Assembly (NCBI GenBank): GCA_034509755.1
Contig: CM067550.1
Location: forward strand, 7,371,001 to 7,435,000
From: Anisodus tanguticus
Taxonomy: Eukaryota > Streptophyta > Magnoliopsida > Solanales > Solanaceae
Reading direction: 5' to 3'
Length of the DNA: 64,000 bases
A program made the translations under genes and the position numbers. Below the pieces are notes generated by a model. That model did no database searches. It was given only the letters and a program-made list of their open reading frames with translations, and had not been told where the DNA came from. Positions 1 through 9,490 of the stretch are shown in pieces. The number at the start of each line of letters is the position of its first letter. Within the stretch, counting starts at the first letter, position 1.

Positions 1-20
1 CACCCAAAGACCCTAAGATG

Positions 21-2267
21 TTAATACGAAGGAGTCTTATTATATAGATATTGAAGAGGAGATGAATATGCCAACCCTTTGGTAGGAAGTATGTTAAGAA
101 GATACATAGCTAATTTGTAGAGCATGATGCTAAAAGGAAGGGGGTACAGAAGAATGGACCAATAATGTTCGGATAATATTATTAATGGTACGATTTTTTC
201 ATTCGACTTTCCCATTTGAGAGGACGTATGAGGACAAGAGAAACGAAAAACGATGCCATTATTTTCACAAAATTCCCGAAACAACCTATCATCATATTTT
301 TTTCCATTATAACATTGAATAGTTCGATTTCCCGATCGAATTGGGTACGGATGAATGCTCGAAATTTTAAGAAAGTGGAAAAAACTTGTGATTTTTTTGC
401 TAACGGAAAGGTCCATAAAAAATAGAATAATCATTCAAAAACATAACATAATAACGATGGCCCACAGAACTTAAAATGGGAGATGTCCATAAATCGCTAT
501 GAATAATATCAAATGTCATTAAAGTACGAGAAGTAGAAGCTACAAATGATAATCTAACATATTTTTCTAGAGGACAGGATTGACAAATTGGAGTACTACG
601 CATACCCTTACAAGAAATAAAATTGTTTTTATGTAAAGAAGAAACAATAGACGACCTAGGGTGATCCAAACGTGCATGTCATAAGGAAGGAGCTACAGTT
701 GCAAAAGTAGATGGCAAGGCTTGACTCGAGAGACCGGAGGCGGGCGTGATAGGATAAAGATCTCCCCTACTATCACATCTCATGAGAGGAAACCCCGTCT
801 TGAAATCCTTCACAGAAAACCCAAAAGGATCAAAATCAATAGAAACTCAATTATCAGTGGTGAATTTACGACAAACACCAAATTTTTAATTAAGTTAGGG
901 GCATGAAGGGCATTGTTCAAAACAAGAGGTGGATGAGGGGGAGACAAAGTTTTATGACCATAACCACGAATTGGAATTGAGTTGTCATTACCAACAATTA
1001 TGCCACGATTGTTTCTCAAATTGGAATAAGACGAGAGAGTACCTTAGTCGGACGTCATGTGAGTAGTGGCTCCGGTGTCCATATACCAATTTGCATCTGG
1101 GGGATTTAATCAAAGTGTGTGCATGTCGGCTTCAATGTCGGTAGGTGTGGGCCCGCTGCATGGTGGGCCTACGGAGGCCGAGGCCCAAGAACACCCACTT
1201 GCTGCCCTAGCCTAGAATTGCCTCTCGGGTACCACGACTGACCCGAAAAACTGGGCCCGTTGTTGTTGGGAATTTGGGCTCAGTTTCCCGGGTAAGAATT
1301 CGACGACGGGTAATAGGGGTTGTTGGGCCCAGGGCCATTGGCCCAGTTCCACGGCCATGGGCCCAGGGCTGTGCCTAGTTAGCTTGAGGCCCATTGCTCC
1401 GAGACCCATTGCCACCCCAGTTATTGCCACCTCGGTTTCCACCACAGGTTTTACCATTATTTTGCGATTCTGACCCTTTTTTCCGCCACCGTTGTTGCGG
1501 TTTTGGCTGGAATTATTGGAGACAGAAGGAGAATAGTCGGACGCGGCCATCATTACGACAGAAGGGCCCCCAGTGGCCGCCTTCTTAGCCAAGCCTGCTT
1601 TTTCGAGCGTGAGCATGGAATGGGCCTGATAGAATTGCGGAAGATGATTGCTCTGACGAAGAAGCGTTCCCACGCCACTATAGGCCTCAGAGAGGCTTGC
1701 CACATCTTTAGGATAAGACGATCATTGGTAACGGGCGCACCAATGTTGCGGAGTTGGTCCGCCAATTCTTTCAACCTCTTGCAGTAAGCTGAAACGTTCG
1801 CGAAGTCTTCCATATTGACGTGAGAGAATTTCCTGCTCAAGTGTAACAACACGAGAATTCTGATTATCTTGGAATATATCACGTACTCTATTCCAAGTAT
1901 ACATCGCCGTAGCGTCTGGTTCGAGAATCGTTTGCAATAGGTCGGTAGAGATAATGGAGTAAATCCACTGAAGAACGGTAGCATCAAGGGTCGTCCATAA
2001 TTTGGGATCATCCTCTGGTTTAGGCACCTCCGTATCAGCAGCATCCTAGGGAATTATGTGATGGAGGACTTGATGCGAGCGTGCATGAACTTTGAACAGT
2101 TCGGCCCACGTCGCGTATTGGACGTTTTCTATTTCAAGAATGACATGGATATGGTTCTTGATGTTAGAAATAGTAAAGGCAGTGTGAAACGTGTTCTTAG
2201 CCATAACAACAACGCAAGACGTGATATAGGGATTTGGAAGAAAATTTGGGAAGAGAGATGGGAACAA
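21..2267 (-). pseudogene. gag-pol relic of element A
   Basis: The gag-like part (2267-1212) has the TISNIKNHI and WAELFKVHARSHQ segments and the IFQDNQNSRVVTLEQE segment shared by this copia group. A glycine- and proline-rich linker follows. The protease segment around 1100-1030 reads WYMDTGATTHMTSD, with the DTG active-site triad, then a stop. The GAG-pre-integrase segment (669-400) keeps the CQSCPLEKYV zinc-binding part. The integrase core (434-21) includes HTSSQMGKSNEK and ILNILPTK. Stops and frameshifts separate the pieces, so this is a dead copy. A working copy would make a capsid protein and a polyprotein for cytoplasmic reverse transcription and nuclear integration. Confidence 0.85.
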
Positions 2268-2359
2268 TGTGCTCGGAAACCGAGAGTAAGAACTCGGAAA
2301 TCGAGGTATGAGAAGAGAGATTTGGGAGAGGAAATATTTGACCTAGACCTCTGATACCA

Positions 2360-2655
2360 TGAAAGAAATAATCCCTTGATTATTTTCATTAATGAAAGAG
2401 TATATATACAATTTATAATTTAATAACAGGAAAATCTTATTCCTATTGTACTCCCAAAACCTTATTCTACTTGTACAATAATTATACAATTCTAATTTAA
2501 CTACAACAAAACATCACCTAAAATAGACCACCAAACCGTGATTACACGCTATGTATACACCGTGTATATCACGGGTTTAACAACCCATATTTGCCTATTC
2601 AGCCCGTGATATACATTGTATATATACCGTGTATATCGTGGGTGTTTATCAAACA
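2360..2655 (-). repeat. 5' LTR of element A
   Basis: On the minus strand it starts TGTTTGATAAACACC and ends ATTATTTCTTTCA, directly next to the tRNA-Met primer-binding site. The PBS side (about 2361-2460) matches the LTR at 33.64 kb. The distal part is rich in GTATAC/GTGTATA motifs. The outer end near 2655 is inferred from the TG start and is the less certain border. Confidence 0.7.
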
Positions 2656-2689
2656 CTACTGAGAATTTTTGGAGTCATACCCCTGCTAA

Positions 2690-3370
2690 TAGATACAGTT
2701 GGTATTGGAAAAGTCTGAATAAAATCAAACTAGGGATGCAACATTGGTATTGCAATGACAGGTACATTCTTACAAGCAATGGGCAGTAAATCATGGAGCA
2801 AGCTCAGAGTGTCATGAACTGATGTGGAGTAGATTGTTACAACCAAAGCACAGGATTTGTCCTTTGGTTAGCTGCTCAGAGAAGGCTCTTGACAAATGAG
2901 AGGATGATAGGCATGGGTATTGACTGTGATGGTACTGACTGTGTACTATGTGACAGGGCAGTGATTGAAGATCCTCAACATCTGTTTGTTGAGTGTGCTT
3001 GGCCCAACACTGTATGGCATGCCCTTACTCATTGGTTGGGTCTTTAGCTGCCTCAATTAGTTTTCCAGCAGGCCTTGAAATATATCAAACAGAGGAGAGT
3101 GTGCAGAATGAAGAAATGTGTCCTGGCTGCAGTATATGGTGCTTTTATCTATTCTACTTGACTGGCTAGGAACTGAAAAATATACAGAGGACTTAGTGTG
3201 AATACAGATTTTACAGTTCAGCAAATTAAATTTACAGTTAGAGAAAGAATAGTGTTAGTTATAGGATCTAAAGTGTATAGAATTCTTGGAGGCACTATGT
3301 AATTAGAATTAAGGCCTGATTACCCTTTCCTGGGGTATTGGGTGCTCCTTAGTTTGTATTTTTTTTGTTT
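2690..3370 (+). mobile_element. LINE (non-LTR retrotransposon) 3' end with zf-RVT domain
   Basis: Conceptual translation gives a C-terminal non-LTR polyprotein segment. A YWKSLNKIKLGMQHWY-like part comes near 2700. Around 2850-3020 come VLWLAAQRRLLTNERM, CVLCDRAVIEDPQHLFVEC and WPNTVWHAL, which is the Cys/His-containing zf-RVT region of plant L1-type LINEs, followed by RRVCRMKKCVLAAVYGAFIY. Internal stops (for example after HWLGL) show it is dead. The expected T-rich tail of a 5'-truncated LINE is seen at 3357-3380. No RT or endonuclease remains. It lies between element A and the region before K. Confidence 0.75.
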
Positions 3371-3380
3371 TGTTTGTTGG

Positions 3381-4247
3381 TAATAATAGAATTTTACAGT
3401 TTATTGCTAAAAACAATATATTTCCTCTGATATAATTTGTAGATAGCAAAACAACTTGCTTCTTTATTTGTTTAGTTAAAAACTTATAAGCCGGCTAAAG
3501 TAACTTCTAATTACTTTTTGGGCTACAGATTTAGTGACCATTCAAAATGCTTATTATTCAAGATCAATCAAAAATTATTAGTTTGATTTGACTGATTTTT
3601 TTAAATTTTTTTCTAATTTTTTTAATACTTTTTCTTATTCAAAATACCTTTCCCAAAACAAAATCCTAACTTCATTTTCATCTGTATTTGTTGTTTCTCC
3701 TTTTTATTTACAAGGATACTTCTAATTGTATAAACTTTACAGAAATTTTAAGTGTTAGTCATTTAACAAAAGATCAACTTATTATATTTTCTATCAAGCA
3801 CATTAACAACTTATTATCAGTTTAATCACTGTTATCTAGACACGTATTATCTATTTATAGAATCAATTCCAATAAAATATCTTTCAACGCTTAAAATTTA
3901 TTAAAATTTATCAGCTAAATACAACCTGCTAATTACCCAGACACGGTCTATAGTTTTCTTTTGTTATTTTCTGAAAAGCAATAGGGGATGCTTGGATATA
4001 TAGGATTGTGATCAGCAAGATTCTTTTCTTGGAATTGAATGTTGTTGTTTGGGCATTTGTCTCAGGACCCACGAGTCACTATCTAATGTTTGATGTTAGG
4101 TTATAATATTACTTCGGATTAGGGTTAGATTAATAATAAGTTAATTATCCCATCTGAATTGAGGTGTTATAATTGCTGGGAAAATTTTCAGATAGTTTAG
4201 TTTACACACGTTTTCTGTATTACTTCGGTCTTGTAAATTCAGAAGAC
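3381..4247. other. AT-rich spacer, nothing recognised
   Basis: No frame of note, no clear LTR, TIR or tRNA-like promoter box. It probably consists of decayed repeat sequence. Confidence 0.5.
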
Positions 4248-4301
4248 GTAAAAACTAAAAACTAAAAAGTAAAAAGTAAAAAGTAAAAAGTAAAAAGTAA
4301 A
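4248..4301 (+). repeat. Short tandem repeat, 7-bp unit GTAAAAA
   Basis: About seven head-to-tail units of a 7-bp motif (early ones read CTAAAAA) lie just upstream of the LTR of element K. The array is simple sequence without coding content. Confidence 0.9.
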
Positions 4302-4431
4302 TCTATAATTTACGCAAAGCTTTTTGATTTTGAAGCTTTTGGAATGAAAGAGAAGATTGTTAATGTTGGATTTGGTGTTGTGACATTTGACCCAACATAT
4401 CTTCTGAAGTATTGATTTGAATGCATAAAAA

Positions 4432-5252
4432 TGTTGGGACAAATGTCACAACATTCAGACCAACATTTTTATATAATAGTTTTGCCTTACTTTACGGTAA
4501 GCAGTAATACTTTTACTGTGAAGTAAAAATGACTTAGGTGTGTGGAATTGGAGTTGCGTAAAACGTGGGAGAAAGAGTCAAAACTTGGGGAAGAAGTCGA
4601 GTGAAGAACAAGTCAAAGTTGTTGAGAGTTCGACTCTATGATCCTCTCCAACAAACATACAAGCTGCCCACATTTCCCTCAACCTACTCAACCAGTCGAT
4701 GACCTTTTCAAGGAAGACTCTCTACTATAAATAGATAGGCAACAAGAGTGAATCGATATCCAGAAACAGATTGCAAGAATATCAAGAGAGCTCAAGAGAG
4801 TTCATCACAGAAAACTGGATCGCAAGTGTTGCTTGAGCGTGTTGACAACATTCTGTCCAACATTACAATTCCAGTTTAGATTCTAAATTAGCTTTGTATT
4901 GAGCAATTGTAATGAGAAGCTGTCTATGTCTATTTAGATAGATTTTTCAGGCAGAAGTCATCTGCGACTTCAACATTTAATTCCTTTCCGTTTCATCTTG
5001 TAAAATTGTAAAGAAAGAAATTTGTAATTTTTGTATTTAATAAATATATATAATACTTTCGGTCACTAACCATCATATGTAAATTTTAAACCTTTGTGTT
5101 CTTTAAATTTCCGCTGCATTGCTCTTTAAAAATTTTCTGTTTTACTAAAGTGTTGTCACTGGTGCTGGCCGACATTCGGAAACTGAATTGGCATTCGAAT
5201 TAGTTTATTTCCAGTTTGTTTTTATTGTTCCATAGCATACCCGGACCTAACA
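4432..5252 (+). repeat. 5' LTR of copia element K
   Basis: It starts TGTTGGGAC and ends CCTAACA, a TG...CA pair with short inverted ends. Two bases later comes TGGTATCAGAGC (5255-5266), the classic initiator Met-tRNA primer-binding site. A TATA box (TATAAATA, 4726-4733) sits mid-LTR, as expected for its promoter. No second LTR copy is present in the window, so the left border rests on the terminal motif alone. Confidence 0.65.
4726..4733 (+). promoter_or_regulatory. TATA box of the K LTR promoter
   Basis: TATAAATA inside the LTR, about 520 bases before the primer-binding site. It would start the element's own transcript. Confidence 0.5.
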
Positions 5253-5288
5253 AGTGGTATCAGAGCCGACACTTAACACAATAAGTGA

Positions 5289-5894
5289 TTGGTCCTATTA
5301 TCTCAAGCTATGGATCCGACAAATCCGACTATTGGTAGACTTCCCATTTTAGATGGTTCAAACTATGTCTATTGGAAGATTCGCCTACGTTCTCATATCA
5401 AATCAATTGATGTTAGGGCATGGAGATCTATAACCAATGGGTATGTTGTTTCAATGTTGTCGCCGGATGAGGAGGGTGACATTCTTGTTAAACCTGAATC
5501 CGAATGGACAACGGAAGGAACCAATAACGCTAGCTTTAATGAAAAAGCCTTAAATGTAATTTTTGGATGGGTTGATCTGTACATGTTCAAACTCATTCAA
5601 AACTGCCCCATGGCGAAGGACACATGGGATACTTTACAAATTCATTGTGAAGGTAACTCAAGTGTTCGTCGAACTAAGCTACGTATGCTCATGAGCAAAT
5701 ATGAACGTTTAAAGATGGAAGAAGTGGATGATATTAAATCTTATTTTGAAAAGTTGATTGACATCTCAAATGAATGTCAAGTGCTTGGTGAACCTTTAAC
5801 CAACACTCAACTCGTTGAAAAGGCTCTTCGTTCTCTTCCTGAAAAGTTCAATTTAAAGATTTATGCCATTGAATGTTGTTTAGATTTAAATTGA
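5289..5894 (+). pseudogene. gag of copia element K (UBN2-type), 3' truncated
   Basis: An open frame of 201 codons. The likely gag start is the second Met (5310, MDPTNPTIGRLPILDGSNY), just downstream of the primer-binding site. It has the DUF4219/UBN2 architecture of copia capsid proteins: LDGSNYVYWKIRLRSHIKSID near the N-terminus, then CPMAKDTWDTLQ and LRMLMSKYERLKMEE, then KALRSLPEKFNLKIYAIE. The frame stops at TGA 5892-5894, before the CCHC zinc knuckle. The continuation lies in inverted orientation right next to it. No pol follows. Confidence 0.85.
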
Positions 5895-6118
5895 TTTCTC
5901 TCATTGTTGAACTTCCTCACCATCGAATTGTATTTTCGAGTGAGTAAGGCAACATTAGCACATTCACAAATTTCTTCAAGATTCTCATCCTCTTATTCGA
6001 TTTGATTCTCCGAGGATTGAACTTGAAGTGCCACATTCTTGCTTTTATATAGTTCCCTTTGATTCTCAATGTTCATCTCATAGGTTTTGAGAATGCTCAT
6101 CAAGGTATGAAGGTCCAT
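5895..6118 (-). pseudogene. Inverted gag C-terminal fragment
   Basis: Read on the minus strand this gives DLHTLMSILKTYEMNIENQ, then SKNVALQVQSSENQ, a stop, and CANVALLTRKYNSMV. That is the region just before the zinc knuckle in copia gag proteins of the UBN2 type. It looks like the natural continuation of the K gag but is turned around relative to it. It abuts the integrase relic of element G at about 6118. Its exact edges are uncertain. Confidence 0.55.
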
Positions 6119-8626
6119 TGTGGCAAGATCCACTAGATCTGAACCATCTAGATCTGGGCCGTCAACGACTCCCGGTTCCTGAGAGCTTTGTTCATAACTT
6201 CGTTTGTGAGAGATTATGTCTTTTTCTTTTCTCGGAAAGGTATCTTCAAAGAATTGTGCATTCCTTGATTACATGATTGTACCCCCGTGGATATTTGGAA
6301 TATCTGACTTATGCACTAAGAAACGATAAGCACTACTGTTATTTGCATATCCAATGATTATGCAATCTACAGTTTTAGGCCCAATCTTGACCTGCTTTGG
6401 CTTGGGTACTTCGACCTTTGCCAGGCAACCCCACACCTTTAAATATTTATAGGTGGGTTTCTTTCCTTTCCATGATTCATATGGAGTTTTGTCCTTACCC
6501 TTATGTGGGACTCTGTTAAGAATCGTATTAGCGGTAATGATAGCTTCTCCCCACATGTTTTGGGGAAAACCAGAATTGTTGAGCAAGGCATTCATCATTT
6601 CCTTCAATGTGCGGTTCTTCCGTTCCGCCACACCGTTCGATTGAGGTGAGTATGGAGCCGTCGTTTGATGAACAATGCCTGATTGGGCACAATATTTCTC
6701 AAATGACGCTACGTATTCTCCCCCTCTATCACTATGAACGAATTTAATCTGCTTAGTTGGTTCTCAACTTCTCCTTTGTAACGTCAGAATGCTTCAAAGG
6801 CTTCATCCTTACTTTTCAACAAGTAAAGGTAACAATAGCTTGTGCTATCATCAATGAATGTCACAAAGTACTTGTTCCCCCTCTAGTTTGTTCAAACTTC
6901 AAATCACATATATCTGTGTGAATAAGTTCTAGAGGAGCGGTATTCCTTTCGACAGATCGAAAAAAAGCTTTGTGAGTTTTGCCTCTACGCACACCTCACA
7001 CTTATGTTGAGGATTTACGTCGATAGACGGCAACAACTCCAACTTTACCAACCTTTGGATGGACTTGTAGTTGACATGTCATAATCTATGATGCCATAAA
7101 TTAGAGGACTCAAGCAAGTAAGAAGAAGCTTCAATATTATTTCTTGTACGTAATACAAACATGGCGTTAACTTTGAAGAGGCCTTCACAGACGAATCCAC
7201 TTCCTACAAACGTTCCATTCTTAGTGACTACAAATTTATTGGACTCAAACACTAGCCTAAAACCAACATTAACCAATAAATGACCTGAAATTAAATTTCT
7301 TCTAATCTCAGGAACATGCATCACTTCCTTCAGAGTGAGCTCCTTTCCATAAGTCATCTTCAGAACTACCTTTCCTACCCCCAACACGTCAGAGGAAGAG
7401 TTGTTGCCCATGAACAACTTCTTGTTTGTAACCGGTGTATAAGTGGAGAAGGCATCTCTATTGGAACAGATGTGTCTTGTAGCACCTGTGTCCATCCACC
7501 ATTGCATGAGACTCTCAACCAGGTTTGCTTCTAGCACCACCTCTAAGAACTCCGCAATCATGTCTTCCAGAAACTGGTCTTTGACGACGTTAACATGTGC
7601 CTTAGCCTTCTCTTGTTGCTCAGTCTGGAGCTTGCGGCAGTCCTTGATCATGTGACCAGGTTTCCCATAGTAGTGACAGTTTCCTTTAGACTTGTCCGCT
7701 GCTTGGGTCTTGCCATTTTTTTGGAACTTGCGCTTCTTGCTTGGGTTCCCTTTGGCCTCAATCAGATTTGTCTTTGCCTCAACATGTTGTTTACCCCTAG
7801 GCAAGACCTTCTTATTATCTTCATGAATTTAGAGTTTGTTAATAAGTTCTTCAAATGTCATCTTATTTGTCTTGAGTTTTAAGTAACTCATAAACTCATT
7901 CCACGAAGGAGGTAACTTTTCAATCAGTGATGCAACAAAAAACTGCTCATTTGGCTTCATACCTTCCAAATCCAGGTGATGTAAAATCATTTGAAATTCC
8001 TAGACTTGGGACATCACTGTCTTACTATCCACCATTTGAAATTTCAAAAATTTCCCAACGATGAATTTCTTAGTACCTGCATCTTGTGCGTTGTACTTCT
8101 TTTGCAGCTTCTCCCACAACTCTTTGGCGGTGCCAACGGTGCAATACAACGTGTAGAGAGGGTCTGACAAGCAGTTCAATATGTAATTCTTACACATGAA
8201 ATCACTATGACTCCATGCATCAAGAACCATCTTCATGCCATTAATGACATGGATACCTAGGCCCCCTTCAGATGTTTCAGAAGGCGAAAGGTCCATTTCA
8301 TCTCCAGCTTGTGGAGGATCTTCTGTTAGGAAATGTGTCATTCCCATAACAGTCAGATAGAATAGCATCTTCTATTGCCATCTCTTGAAGTTTGACCCCA
8401 TGAACTTTTCAGGGCGTTCATGATGAAATCCAGAGGGGGGAGGAACGACAATGTCCCCTTGAGCAGGAGTAAAGGTGTTGGATGAGCCTTGAGCAACCAG
8501 AAAGGCATTAGGTGTTCCTTGAGTAGTGGGGAAGGCAGACGGATTGCCTTGAGTAGCAGCAGCAGCAGAATCCGAAGCAATTTGTTCTATTCCAGTCATC
8601 TTTCTAACGTACTTACAACAAATCAT
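6119..8626 (-). pseudogene. gag-protease-integrase relic of element G
   Basis: From 8626 to 7079 a single frame runs through gag and protease with only three in-frame stops (about 8373, 8000 and 7834). The gag has FYLTVMGMTHFLTEDPP, YILNCLSDPLYTLY and KKYNAQDAGTKKFIVGKFL. The zinc knuckle near 7680 reads CHYYGKPGHMIKDC, with the second Cys replaced by Tyr. The protease has WWMDTGATRHICSN with an intact DTG triad, and the GAG-pre-integrase starts LWHHRL. The integrase C-terminal part (6631-6269) has NRTLKEMMNALL and WGEAIITANTILNRVPHK; the segment before it is broken. This is one of the better-preserved frames here but still dead. Confidence 0.85.
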
Positions 8627-8636
8627 GTCTTAAAAT

Positions 8637-9490
8637 TATTGGGATACAATTTTTGTAGAGAACGGAAAGTAAGTAACTATTACAATAGCAAGAAAGGATA
8701 AACTAAATATTACAATAAACTAGAAATCAAGAACTTAACCGATTGCTTGTGTAATTTGCTGAGTCGAGTGATGACACTCTTTCTTTAAGACAAGATTGCC
8801 CCGTATATCTTCTTTTACATTATCAGGCAATAGTCTCCCAAGATAGAACAACAACTTAACAATTGAGCAAATGAAACTCAAGTGTTACTCTTGAAGAACT
8901 TTGAGTATAGTAACTTTGCTAGAGAGGAAGAAGATGAATTCAGAAAATCTGGAGTATTTTCTAAGTGTTAAGTGTTGTGTTCAATTGAGCCAAACGTCTC
9001 AATTTATAGTGTAAGTAGAAGACCCCACAACTAGCCAACTAATGGCCTTCAATAGCCATGTAATGACACTTGATTGAGGGGTTACATTCAGCCAAATAAT
9101 GGTTGAATTCATGTGCCAAGTAATGGAGAATCAATGCTCCAAAACCAACCCAAAGGTCAGATTTTTCCAACTTCCCGTCGCAGCTTTCTGGCTCCGAAGC
9201 GCCGCGGCTCTGTGAATTAGCACCGCGGCGATCTCTGACACGTTTCATCTTACACTTCTTCCTTCTTTTACCAACGTGGAATACTTTGTCATTTGGCCAA
9301 TAACCATCCATAATTCCATATCTCAAACGTATTACATACGTACCAATATCTCTTTCACTAATGAAATTTGTGATACTTGGCACTACGTGTGCACGTGTGT
9401 GAAAACGACGTTTCTGACGTGCGGGCCCAATTTGCTTGAGTCATAAATTAATGGAATATACTTAATTCCACATTTAGTAAATTTCCAACA
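8637..9490 (-). repeat. 5' LTR of element G
   Basis: On the minus strand it begins TGTTGGAAATTTACT and ends ATCCCAATA. It contains the family-wide block GAAAGAGATATTGG, a GC-rich central tract with CGCCGCGG, a TATA box (minus strand, 9001-9008), and a conserved R/U5 block with GACAAGATTGCCCCGTAT. The LTR is followed by ATTTTAAG rather than a Met-tRNA primer-binding site; element J shows the same octamer at the same place. Confidence 0.75.

Larger units (their letters stand above)
1..2655 (-). mobile_element. Ty1/copia element A, 5' part, truncated by window edge
   Basis: A reverse-strand LTR retrotransposon whose right end is its 5' end. The 5' LTR (2360-2655) is followed inward by a primer-binding site complementary to initiator Met-tRNA (TGGTATCAGAGG on the minus strand, 2348-2359), then gag, protease, GAG-pre-integrase and integrase, in copia order. 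The RT, RNase H and 3' LTR would lie left of the window. Its gag closely matches those of B (15.5 kb) and C (61.4 kb), and its LTR matches the LTR at 33.6-33.95 kb (F), so it belongs to a family with several copies here. Confidence 0.9.
6119..9490 (-). mobile_element. Copia element G (X family), 5' half
   Basis: A reverse-strand element with its 5' LTR at 8637-9490, gag from 8626, then protease, GAG-pre-integrase and integrase down to about 6120. RT, RNase H and the 3' LTR are missing. The LTR end at 9490 interrupts the RT frame of element J, which resumes at 9491, so G inserted into J. Its LTR is homologous to the solo LTR at 20.0-21.2 kb and to copies at 32.6, 41.9-44.0 and 59.9-60.4 kb, which makes G the likely coding source type for that LTR family. 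Confidence 0.85.
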
